Both the position numbers and the translations under genes were made by a program. This document shows, piece after piece, positions 7,646-14,549 of a stretch of 64,000 nt of DNA. Source of the stretch: Acidobacteriota bacterium (GTDB lineage: Bacteria > Acidobacteriota > JAAYUB01); assembly GCA_018001935.1 (NCBI GenBank), contig JAGNHB010000013.1, forward strand, positions 1 to 64,000, in the 5' to 3' direction. The notes under the pieces are model-generated. The model did no database searches. It was not told where the DNA came from and saw only the letters and a list, made by a program, of their open reading frames with translations. How positions within the stretch are numbered: position 1 is the stretch's first letter; every line of letters starts with the position of its first letter.

Positions 7646-8865
7646 TTCACGCTCCTTTTTTTCGCTGCCGACCGTTCGGGCGCTGTTTCCCCCGGTTCTG
7701 AGCCGTCGCTTCCCACGATGACCACCGGGCAACCCCGGGGCACCCGGTCGAAGAGCCAGGCCATGTCCGCGTCCCGGAGGGCGACGCAGCCCAGTGTCCA
7801 GTCGAAACCCCGCCCCCCCTTTCCGTGGATCTCGATGAGGCCGCCGATCCGTGCCGTGGGGGGGAGGGCGCCCCGGCGGCGCAGGTCCTCGAACCGCGCC
7901 CGGTCCTCGGCGTTGGGGTAGTTCAGCTTGAGGGCGAGGGTGTAGACGGTGCGGCCCTTCCCGAGTTTCTCCACCACCTGGTAGCTCCCCTCGGGCGTGG
8001 CCCGGTCGCCCTCGCGGAGCTTCGGGAGGATCGGGCGGCCCCCGAGCTCCACCGGGAAGGACCGGAGCTTTCGCCCGTCCTGGTAAACGTCGAGCCGGTG
8101 CTTCGCCTTCAGTACGACGAGGGACGTCCGTCCGCCGCGGCTGGCGGCGATCCCCGCGGCGACCCGGCGCTTCCACGCGGCGAGGTTGTCCGCCGAGGTG
8201 AAGTGGGAGCGGACCTCGCCGGTCCGCCGGTTCGCGGACGCGACCCGGTCCTCCCCTTCCGCGGCCTTCCGGAGGGCGGTGGGGAAGTCCATTCGCCCGA
8301 GGTAGGACCGGGCTTCCCGGGCCCGGATCTCGGCGGACGCCAGGTCTCGCCGGACGTCGATCTCCGAGACCCCCCGGGCGCTTCGGCGGGCCGCGGCGAT
8401 GCCCGCCTCGAGGACACCGGTCCGCCGGGCCGCCTCGGCCGACTCCCTCAGCCGCCGGGCGGCGAGGTTGGCCTCGAAGTGGTCCAGGGCGGCCCGGGCG
8501 TCGTCCAGGAGGTTTTTCAGGTAGCGGTAGTCCCGCAGGGGGGGCAGCCGGTCGTCCTGGCGGTCCCACTCCGCGGCGACGGCGTCCAGGACGGACCCCA
8601 TGGCCCGGGAGGCCTCGGGGAGAAGCCGGACGGCCTCGCGACCGAGGTCCTGGTGGTACCGGGTTCGAAGGGCTGACAGGTCCGCTCGCCCGGGTGCGAC
8701 CCAGCGCCGGTCGAGGACCGCCGGGAGGACGAGCCCGGCCAGGAGGCCCAGCACGAGGGCGGCCGCGGTTTTGCGCAGCCGTCGCGCCCGTTTCCGGGGC
8801 GGTGCGGCCGCCCGGACGGCGCCCGGCGGGGCCGGGGGAACGGCGGTTTGAAGGGTCGAACTCAT
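7642..8865 (-). CDS. Second L,D-transpeptidase (ErfK/YkuD family) with helical stalk
   Basis: The product is 407 aa. A basic N-terminus and one membrane span (about residues 33-52) are followed by an Ala/Arg/Leu-rich region to about residue 230 that should be coiled and act as a periplasmic stalk. A YkuD domain (about 245-385) follows, with HGKGGRGFDWTLGCVAL, the nucleophile being Cys360. The motif spacing differs from the shorter neighbour and resembles murein endopeptidase-like ErfK proteins. It overlaps the next gene by ATGA, so translation is coupled. A terminator lies just upstream of its start and ends the preceding lipoprotein transcript. Confidence 0.9.
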   Translation of the reverse strand: MSSTLQTAVPPAPPGAVRAAAPPRKRARRLRKTAAALVLGLLAGLVLPAVLDRRWVAPGRADLSALRTRYHQDLGREAVRLLPEASRAMGSVLDAVAAEWDRQDDRLPPLRDYRYLKNLLDDARAALDHFEANLAARRLRESAEAARRTGVLEAGIAAARRSARGVSEIDVRRDLASAEIRAREARSYLGRMDFPTALRKAAEGEDRVASANRRTGEVRSHFTSADNLAAWKRRVAAGIAASRGGRTSLVVLKAKHRLDVYQDGRKLRSFPVELGGRPILPKLREGDRATPEGSYQVVEKLGKGRTVYTLALKLNYPNAEDRARFEDLRRRGALPPTARIGGLIEIHGKGGRGFDWTLGCVALRDADMAWLFDRVPRGCPVVIVGSDGSEPGETAPERSAAKKRSVK

Positions 8866-8874
8866 GTCGGGGTT

Positions 8875-8904
8875 AAAAAAATGGGCCGGCCAGCCGGCCG
8901 GCCC
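8875..8904 (-). terminator. Rho-independent terminator after the Ala-rich lipoprotein gene
   Basis: The stem GGGCCGGC / GCCGGCCC on the minus strand is followed by ATTTTTTT. It lies between the stop of the lipoprotein gene (8923) and the start of the L,D-transpeptidase gene (8865). Confidence 0.85.
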
Positions 8905-8922
8905 GGAGTCCGTCGGGGGGGG

Positions 8923-9501
8923 TTACTTCCTGGCGCCGGCCTTCATGTCGATGGCGGCCTGGACGTCCGCGGCCACCTTGTCGGCGGTCTGCTTGGCGGC
9001 GTTGGCGGTGGTCAGGGCGTCGCTGTAACGACCGCCGTCCCAGGCCGCCTGGGCCTCGGCCACGGACTTCTTGGCGGCGTCCACGTCGCCCTTCATGGCG
9101 GCCAGGTCCGCGGCGCTCCCCTTGCCGGTCGGGGCCTTCGCCAAGGCTTCCTCGGCGGCGGTCACGGCGGTGTTGGCGGCGTCAACGGCGGCCTGGGCGT
9201 CGGCCTTGGCCTTGTCCTTGCCCTTCTGGGCGTCGGCGACGATCGTGGGGGAGAGGGCCTTGATCTCGTCGGCCAGCTTCTCCACCTCGTCGTACTTCTT
9301 CTCGGTCAGCGCGGCCTCCATGGCGGTGTTCTTGTCGGCCATGGGCTTGAAGGATTCGGCGGCGTAGGTCTCGGCGCCGGCGTCCTTGGCTTCCTTCAGG
9401 GCCTTCTGGGCGGCCTCGATCTTCTCCTTGGGCGGCTGGGCGGCGCAGGCGCCCAGGACCAGGATCATCGCGACGGCGGTCAGCAGCATCAGGTTCTTCA
9501 T
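8923..9501 (-). CDS. Alanine/lysine-rich helical lipoprotein (DUF4398-like)
   Basis: This 192-aa lipoprotein has a clear signal peptide with lipobox LGAC-AAQ (Cys19). The mature part is almost entirely Ala, Lys, Glu and Asp in heptad-like order (for example EAAQKALKEAKDAGAETY), so a long alpha-helical or coiled-coil rod in the periplasm is expected, as in DUF4398 and Lpp-like proteins. A spacer between outer membrane and peptidoglycan is an inference, supported by the adjacent L,D-transpeptidases, which are the enzymes that anchor Lpp to peptidoglycan. It has its own terminator, and GAGGAGAA precedes the ATG. Confidence 0.85.
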   Translation of the reverse strand: MKNLMLLTAVAMILVLGACAAQPPKEKIEAAQKALKEAKDAGAETYAAESFKPMADKNTAMEAALTEKKYDEVEKLADEIKALSPTIVADAQKGKDKAKADAQAAVDAANTAVTAAEEALAKAPTGKGSAADLAAMKGDVDAAKKSVAEAQAAWDGGRYSDALTTANAAKQTADKVAADVQAAIDMKAGARK

Positions 9502-9697
9502 GGTTCTTCTCCTCGAAATGGATTTAGCCTCGATCGGTCCCGCCCCCGGGGGGCCGCCCCGGGCCGGACGTCGGCCCCGGGTGTCGGGACACGGCCGCAG
9601 ACTGGCGGCTGGAAGGCACGTCGGGGGGCGTCGGTCGGGTGCGGGTTCGTCCGGGTCGTAAAGAGCGGCAGGCCGGTCGGGCGGTCACAAACAGAAT

Positions 9698-9712
9698 AAA
9701 ATATCATTTTCC
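9698..9712 (-). promoter_or_regulatory. Second copy of the GGAAAATGATATTTT site
   Basis: It is identical to 3741-3755 and lies on the minus strand about 200 bases upstream of the lipoprotein gene start at 9501. See the entry at 3741. Confidence 0.35.
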
Positions 9713-9803
9713 GGGTGGCGATTCAAGCCCAATCTGCGGTAAGATGCAAGCGCGGGTGAACCGGCCGGTTGAATCCCGGGCCGGGCGAAACGCATCCCAA
9801 GGC

Positions 9804-9884
9804 AGTGGACCGCCGGGGAGGCAACCTCGGAGCCTCCAGGCCGTCGGAAACGGGTCCGGCGACCCACTGTCCCCGGCGATCGAA
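9804..9884. ncRNA. Possible structured RNA, strand uncertain
   Basis: This stretch can fold into a closed multi-branch structure: GGCAGTGG with CCACTGT as the outer stem, GGAGGC/GCCTCC with a 9-base loop, and CCGT/ACGG. It sits in a 700-base region (9502-10207) with no convincing gene. A good plus-strand terminator follows at 10009-10036, which suggests a plus-strand non-coding transcript. I could not match it to tmRNA, 6S, RNase P, SRP or a riboswitch class. Confidence 0.3.
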
Positions 9885-10008
9885 GCCCTTTGCCGGGATA
9901 TTGGGTTGAGAATGTCGGAGAAGGGTTTGTTTGGTGACGATTGCCACAGAAATGCACCGGCGGGGCGGTTAAACTGTGGCTTCGAATTCATAACCCCTCC
10001 TTTTACGG

Positions 10009-10036
10009 GCGGACCTGGATCCGCCTTTCTTTTTTC
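10009..10036 (+). terminator. Rho-independent terminator without an upstream gene
   Basis: GGCGGA / TCCGCC is followed by TTTCTTTTTT on the plus strand. No plus-strand coding region lies upstream for several kilobases, so it probably ends a non-coding transcript. Alternatively the hairpin belongs to the leader of a minus-strand frame at 9704-9993. Confidence 0.6.
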
Positions 10037-10207
10037 CCCCCGGGTGTTGATGCCGAAGTGCGGCATCGTCCCAACGCAAGCCACGCGCTTTCCGGAAAGA
10101 GAAACACGAGGGTACGAAGGAACCCGGGGGATGGCGTCGGCCTTGCAGCCGTCGAGAGGGTGTCGCGCAGGCGCCGGGGCGCGAAGGGAACCCAAGGACC
10201 AGCGGGG

Positions 10208-11089
10208 TCAGGGGGTGCGGGGGAGCAGGGCGAGGGCGGCGAGGGCGCTGCTTTCCTTGTCCTTGATCTCCAGCATGACGTCCGGGTCGAGGGGGCGGGC
10301 GACGGCCAGGAAACGGGTGAAATCGGCCGGGTCCAGGGTCTGTGCGTGGGTCCCCGGGCGACGGGCGGGCTCCTGGGAGCTGTAGTCCACGATCGGGGCG
10401 CCGTCGGATTTCCCCCAGGTTGCCGCGGCGGCCTCCAGGGCTTCCCGGAGGGGTTCGCCCCGGTTGAGGACCGCGTGGTGGAAGACGTCCAGGAGGACGG
10501 GGAGGCCGGTCCGGCGGTGGATTTCCAGGCCGTCCGCCAGCGGGAAGAGCCGGTCGTCGTTCTCCACCACGAGCCGGCGGCGGACGGCGTCGGGGAGCGT
10601 GTCGCAGGTCCGGGCGAAGCGGTCCAGGGCGGCCCCGCGGTCCCCGTAGAGCCCGCCCGCGTGAATCTGGATTTTCGCCTCGAGCCCGCAGCCGAGGGCG
10701 TCCAGGGCCCGGGCGTGGTAGACGAGTTCGGCGGTGCTGCGCTCCCGCACGCCGGGGTCCGGGGAGTTGATCACGACGAACTGGTCGGGGTGCATGGCGA
10801 GGCGGACGTCCAGGGTTCGGGCGAGGGCGCCCGCCGTCGCGAAGGCCTCCCCGAGGCGTACCGGCCAGTCGACGTCGCAGACGGGGTGGGAGGCGAAGGG
10901 CACCAGGTCGGACGTGACCCGGAAAAAGCGGATCCCGTTCGCGGCGTTGAAGGACAGGATGCGCCCCAGGCAGTCCAGGTTGGCGGCGACCGTCTCCAGG
11001 AAGCGGTCGGGGGACCAGGAGGCCAGCCGGAACGTCCGGTTGGCGCTGCAGCCGATGGAGCGGTTGATGCAGGGGTAGCCGATGCGCAC
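10208..11089 (-). CDS. uvsE: UV DNA damage endonuclease (UvdE/UvsE family)
   Basis: The 293-aa enzyme nicks DNA 5' to UV photoproducts and abasic sites in an excision pathway independent of UvrABC. The TIM-barrel sequence is typical: MRIGYPCIN at the start, then LAMHPDQFVVINS, KIQIHAGGLYGD, RLVVENDD, VLLDVFHH and MLEIKDKE, which supply the His/Glu/Asp metal ligands. I chose GTG 11089 because it follows CGGAGGG and matches the family N-terminus. The frame stays open upstream only because a 42-bp repeat array happens to lack stops. The gene stands alone between repeats. Confidence 0.92.
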   Translation of the reverse strand: MRIGYPCINRSIGCSANRTFRLASWSPDRFLETVAANLDCLGRILSFNAANGIRFFRVTSDLVPFASHPVCDVDWPVRLGEAFATAGALARTLDVRLAMHPDQFVVINSPDPGVRERSTAELVYHARALDALGCGLEAKIQIHAGGLYGDRGAALDRFARTCDTLPDAVRRRLVVENDDRLFPLADGLEIHRRTGLPVLLDVFHHAVLNRGEPLREALEAAAATWGKSDGAPIVDYSSQEPARRPGTHAQTLDPADFTRFLAVARPLDPDVMLEIKDKESSALAALALLPRTP

Positions 11090-11205
11090 GTTGCCCTCCG
11101 GTGCCTTGGATGCGGCCGAGGGGGGAAAGGTGGGGAAAAAGGGACGAAAGGACCCAAAGGACCCAAAGGACCAAAGGGACGGCCAGGGGGGGACAATGCC
11201 TCGCG
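11090..11205. repeat. AAGGAC tandem repeat upstream of uvsE
   Basis: GGGACGAAAGGACCCAAAGGAC-like units (about 11140-11190) match the family at 801-866 and 18190-18232. No promoter for uvsE could be picked out. Confidence 0.65.
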
Positions 11206-11412
11206 GAGTGCGGCGCGGAGGCCGCCGGAGGGTGCCGACCGGCTGTGGAGTGCGGCGCGGAGGCTGCCGGAGCGGGTCGACCGGCTGTGGAGTGCGGCGC
11301 GGAGGCGGCCGGAGGGTGCCAACCGGCTGTGGAGTGCGGCGCGAAGGCCGCCGGAGCGGGGCGACCGGCTGTGGAGTGCGGCGCGAAGGCCGCCGGAGCG
11401 CCGCTTTGATCA
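11206..11412. repeat. 42-bp tandem array, GGAGTGCGGCGCGAAGGC family
   Basis: About five units of 42 bases, each starting GGAGTGCGGCGCGGAGGC and ending with a variable spacer such as GACCGGCTGT, finish at CGCCGCTTTGATCAAAC. The unit can pair GCGGCGC with GCGCCGC. Relatives lie at 11515-11592, 23270-23440, 23630-23705, 25410-25640 and 25810-25960. Confidence 0.85.
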
Positions 11413-11843
11413 AACCCGAAACGAAAGGCGCGCAGGCTTCCGGAGCGCCGTCTTGTCGTTCGGACTAGGGTTGAGCCCCCAGGGATCTGGCAAAATGTGC
11501 GCCACCGGGCGCCGGGCCGCGCCGCTCCGGCGGCCTGCGCGGCGCGGTCAAAGCGGCGCTCCGGAAGCCTTCGCGCCGCACTCCCCGGAGTGAAAACCGG
11601 AAGCGACGCTGCGCGTGAGGCGCCCCCGATCCCGATAGCGATCCCGATAGCGATCCCGATAGCGATACCGATAGCGATACCGATACCGATACCGATACCG
11701 ATGCGAATTCCTCCGGACCTACAGCCTACAGCCTACAGCCTTCTGCCTTCTGTCTTCCCCCCAACATCCCCTCTTGCCATTCCCCGGTGAACCGGTTATC
11801 ATGCCCTCAGCCTCGCGGCAAAACGGTTCCCGGGGATGGCGCG
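11413..11843. repeat. Repeat cluster upstream of nuoH
   Basis: A GCGGCGC/GCGCCGC hairpin unit (11515-11592) is followed by a run of GATNNC hexamers (11626-11703) and the CCTCCGGACCTACAGCCTAC motif in three copies (11708-11745). No gene is seen. The order is the plus-strand image of the gene-end module, although here no gene ends next to it. Confidence 0.75.
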
Positions 11844-12917
11844 ATGATGGAATGGGCGATCCTGGCGGCCAAGGTGGCGGTGGTCTTCGGCGCCGTGCTG
11901 AACCTGGCGGCCCTCCTCACCTGGATGGAGCGCAAGCAGAGCGCCCTCATGCAGGACCGCATCGGCGCCAACCGGGCCACGGTCCTGGGCTTCCGCTGCA
12001 TGGGGCTCTTTCACATCATCGCCGACTCCCTGAAGATGTTCCTCAAGGAAGACTTCACCCCCGCCTTCGGCCACCGCTTCTTCCACCTCGTCGCGCCCTT
12101 CGTCTCGGCCTTCTGCGCCCTGGGGGCCTTCGCCTGCATCCCTTTCGGCGACGTCCTGCGGCTGGGCGACCGCGTGATCGACCTGCAGGTGGTGAACACC
12201 GACGCGGCGGTCCTCTTCGTCCTGGCCCTGCTGTCCTTCGGCATCTACGGGGTGTTCCTGGCGGGGTGGAGCTCCCGGAGCAAGTACGCGGTCCTGGGGT
12301 CGCTGCGCGGCGCCGCCCAGATGCTCTCCTACGAGGTGGTCCTCGGCCTGTCGCTGGTGGGCCCGCTCATGGTCTACGGCACCCTCAACCTCCAGGAGGT
12401 CGCCCGGGCCCAGGGGGGGCTGCTGCTGGGCTTCCTCCCGTCCTGGGGGATCTTCCTCCAGCCGGTGGCCTTCCTGGTCTTCCTCACGGCGGGGGTGGCG
12501 GAGAGCAAGCGGACCCCCTTCGACCTGCCGGAGGGGGAGTCGGAGATCATCGGCTACTTCGTCGAGTACAGCAGCATGCGCTTCGGGATGTTCTTCCTCA
12601 CGGACTTCATCGAGGTGATCCTGGTGGGCGCCCTGGCCACCCACTTCTTCCTGGGCGGCTGGCAGCTGCCCTGGCTGGGGCGGGAGGGCTTCGCCTTCCC
12701 GTGGGGCGGCGGCCTCGCCCTCGCCCCCGGGCTGGTCACGCTCCTGCAGGTCTTCGCCTACGGCTTCAAGGTTTTCTTCTGCTGCTGGCTCCAGCTGGCG
12801 GTCCGCTGGACCCTCCCCCGCTTCCGCTACGACCAGCTCATGGACCTGTGCTGGAAGTTCCTCCTCCCCGTCTCCCTGGTCAACATCATGGTGACGGGCT
12901 TCCTCCTCACCCGCTGA
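11844..12917 (+). CDS. nuoH: NADH-quinone oxidoreductase subunit H (complex I, orphan copy)
   Basis: The 357-aa protein has eight or nine hydrophobic segments and NuoH landmarks: LLTWMERKQSALMQDRIGANRA, LHIIADSLKMF..ED, GAAQMLSYEV and ESKRTPFDLPEGESEIIGYFVEYSSM. NuoH lies at the junction of the peripheral and membrane arms and lines the quinone site. The acidic E-rich loop (PFDLPEGESE) is intact, so the protein should be functional. I chose ATG 11844 for its position after CGGGGA and match to the family. It is unusual that no other nuo gene is adjacent; the next gene is rsmE, 8 bases on. Confidence 0.92.
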   Translation: MMEWAILAAKVAVVFGAVLNLAALLTWMERKQSALMQDRIGANRATVLGFRCMGLFHIIADSLKMFLKEDFTPAFGHRFFHLVAPFVSAFCALGAFACIPFGDVLRLGDRVIDLQVVNTDAAVLFVLALLSFGIYGVFLAGWSSRSKYAVLGSLRGAAQMLSYEVVLGLSLVGPLMVYGTLNLQEVARAQGGLLLGFLPSWGIFLQPVAFLVFLTAGVAESKRTPFDLPEGESEIIGYFVEYSSMRFGMFFLTDFIEVILVGALATHFFLGGWQLPWLGREGFAFPWGGGLALAPGLVTLLQVFAYGFKVFFCCWLQLAVRWTLPRFRYDQLMDLCWKFLLPVSLVNIMVTGFLLTR

Positions 12918-12925
12918 GCGGCGCG

Positions 12926-13705
12926 GTGACGGGGCCCGCCCGGCACGTCCCCCGCGTCTGGGTCCCCGCCGGCGCCCCCGGCGGGGAGGTGAGCCTGCGC
13001 CCCGAGGACGCCGCCCACCTGTCCCGAACCCTGCGGCTCGCGCCCGGCGCGGCGGTGGAGGGCTTCGACGGGGAGGGCCGGCTGTACCGGGGCGTCCTGG
13101 CCTCCCTCTCCCCCGCGGGCGGGCGCCTGCGGGTCACCGCCGTCGCGGGCGCGCCGCCCCCGGCGGGGCCCCGGGTGAGCGCCGGCCTGGCCGTCGTCCG
13201 CCTGGAACTCATGGACCTGGCGGTGCGGATGGCCGTGGAACTGGGGTGTGAGCGCTTCGTCCCCCTGCTGGCGGGGCGCACCTCCCTCCGGGAGGCGGAG
13301 GCGCAGGCCCGGCGGCGGCTCGAGCGCTGGGAGCGGATCGCCCTGGAGAGCCTCAAGCAGTGCCGCCGCCTTCACCGCATGACCCTCGCCCCGCCGCTTC
13401 CGGCCCGGGCGTGGTTCGCCGCCTCCACGGCGGACCTCCGCTGGTTCTTCCACCCCGGCGATCCGGTGCCCGGGGGCGAGCCGCGGCCGGGGCGCCCGCC
13501 GGCGACGGGGGGGACGGTCCGGACCCTCGACCTGGCGGTCGGCCCCGAGGGGGGGTGGACGGAAGCCGAAGCCGCGGAAGCCCGGGCGGCCGGGTTCGCG
13601 GCCCTCCACCCCTGGCCCCACGTCCTCCGCGCCGAGACCGCCCTCGTGGCCGCCCTGTCCCTCGCCCTCGCCCGCCCTCCCGAAGGGGGGGGCGACCCCG
13701 CGTGA
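12926..13705 (+). CDS. rsmE: 16S rRNA m3U1498 methyltransferase
   Basis: The 259-aa SPOUT-class enzyme methylates N3 of U1498 in 16S rRNA using S-adenosylmethionine. An N-terminal PUA-like part (about residues 1-80) is followed by the trefoil-knot domain with LELMDLAVRMAVELG, SLKQCRR and the knot signature LAVGPEGGWTEAE...VLRAETA. Start GTG 12926 is 8 bases after the nuoH stop, so the two are likely cotranscribed. An extra Pro/Gly-rich stretch around residues 175-195 makes it slightly longer than usual. Confidence 0.9.
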   Translation: MTGPARHVPRVWVPAGAPGGEVSLRPEDAAHLSRTLRLAPGAAVEGFDGEGRLYRGVLASLSPAGGRLRVTAVAGAPPPAGPRVSAGLAVVRLELMDLAVRMAVELGCERFVPLLAGRTSLREAEAQARRRLERWERIALESLKQCRRLHRMTLAPPLPARAWFAASTADLRWFFHPGDPVPGGEPRPGRPPATGGTVRTLDLAVGPEGGWTEAEAAEARAAGFAALHPWPHVLRAETALVAALSLALARPPEGGGDPA

Positions 13706-13733
13706 CGCCGCGGCCGCCGGCTCGAAAAAAGGA

Positions 13734-13764
13734 TTGCCAAGCGGCCGGGGGATTGGGCTATAAT
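13734..13764 (+). promoter_or_regulatory. Probable promoter of the pilin-like gene
   Basis: TTGCCA (13734) and a perfect TATAAT (13759-13764) lie 19 bases apart, ending 28 bases before the ATG at 13792. The spacer is slightly long. Confidence 0.55.
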
Positions 13765-13791
13765 GGAGAAAACGGGACGGAGGGAACCCCC

Positions 13792-14328
13792 ATGCTGGAC
13801 AAGAAAGGCTTCACGGTCGCCGAAACACTCATCGTCATCATCGTGCTCCTGGTGGCCGCCGCCATCGGGGTCCCCTACGTCATCCGCGCCTCGGCGGAGC
13901 AGCGGGTCGCCACCGCACGGGAGGTCTTCGCCAACGGCCTGCACCGGGCCCGTTATCTCGCCACGTCGCAGAACCGCCCCTACGTGTTGAAACTGGATGA
14001 AACCACGAAGACCGTCAGCGTCTATCCCGACGATGACCTGAATTTCCTGGAGGATGCCAATTCCCCCATCAAAACCCTCCAGTTCCCCATCGATAAGAGA
14101 GTGTCCGTCGAGATCGATTTCGGCACTTACCTGGGAGCGCCGGGCAACAACTTCCTGATGGTCGAGCCGTCCGGCTCGATTCTGTCCAAGTACCAGACGC
14201 CCCCCCCCATCGGGGCAACGGGGTCTCCGGAACCGGAAGTCAGCCTGAAAGCGCAAAACCTGGGTTTCGAATCCACGGCCTACATCAAGATCGGGCGGTT
14301 TGGTTCCCTCTCTGTCGCCTACAATTGA
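13792..14328 (+). CDS. Type IV pilin / pseudopilin-like protein
   Basis: The 178-aa product starts MLDKKG-FTVAETLIVIIVLL, a classic class III prepilin leader with cleavage after Gly6, Phe+1 and Glu+5, followed by the hydrophobic helix that packs into the pilus core. The globular part has no disulfide pair and resembles GspH/FimT-type minor pseudopilins in size. No other pilus gene is nearby, so it must rely on a PilD peptidase and assembly machinery elsewhere. AGGGA precedes the ATG at 13792. Its stop TGA overlaps the first two bases of the MITE-like repeat that follows. Confidence 0.85.
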   Translation: MLDKKGFTVAETLIVIIVLLVAAAIGVPYVIRASAEQRVATAREVFANGLHRARYLATSQNRPYVLKLDETTKTVSVYPDDDLNFLEDANSPIKTLQFPIDKRVSVEIDFGTYLGAPGNNFLMVEPSGSILSKYQTPPPIGATGSPEPEVSLKAQNLGFESTAYIKIGRFGSLSVAYN

Positions 14329-14426
14329 TGCCCTCGCAAAAAGTCGGAAAACGAGCGGGAAAGTGTCTGTAAGGCCTTTGTTTGAGCCATCACCCGGAGG
14401 GTGATGGTACTTTTTGCGGCCCCATC
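14327..14426. mobile_element. MITE-like element, copy 1
   Basis: A 100-bp non-coding element with near-inverted ends GATGCCCTCGCAAAAAGT and ACTTTTTGCGGCCCCATC is flanked on both sides by ACAATT, which looks like a 6-bp target duplication. An inner palindrome CATCACCCGGAGGGTGATG is present. Related copies lie at 14433, 16774 and 32343. Confidence 0.75.
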
Positions 14427-14432
14427 ACAATT

Positions 14433-14531
14433 GACGAGCCCGTAAAAAGTCTAAAATCGAAGGGGAAAGTGAATTTAAGGCCTTTTTGAGCCATCGCCTC
14501 CGAGGGCGATGGCTCATTTTACGGGGCTGTC
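14433..14531. mobile_element. MITE-like element, diverged copy 2
   Basis: It starts 6 bases after copy 1 with GACGAGCCCGTAAAAAGTC and ends TTTTACGGGGCTGTC, with inner palindrome CATCGCCTCCGAGGGCGATG. It shares the TTTAAGGCCTTT centre with copy 1. It ends 18 bases before the start of the next gene, whose ribosome binding site lies just outside it. Confidence 0.65.
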
Positions 14532-14549
14532 ACAAAGGAGAAACCGCAC

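Noticed and set aside
9740..9990. Cobalamin or other known riboswitch upstream of a gene
   Set aside because: Some pieces recall the B12 box neighbourhood (CCACTGT, GGTTGAATCC), but the order and the conserved core are missing and no fitting gene follows.
9704..9993. Small minus-strand protein starting MNSKPQFNRPAG behind AAAGGAGGGG
   Set aside because: The ribosome binding site is good, but the sequence shows no conserved pattern, is Pro/Arg/Gly-rich like shadow frames and overlaps the putative structured RNA. It remains possible, so it is mentioned under that finding.
11090..11413. N-terminal extension of the uvsE product with repeated RRTPQPV
   Set aside because: This is the 42-bp repeat in translation; the family N-terminus MRIGYPCIN and a GTG with CGGAGGG mark the true start.
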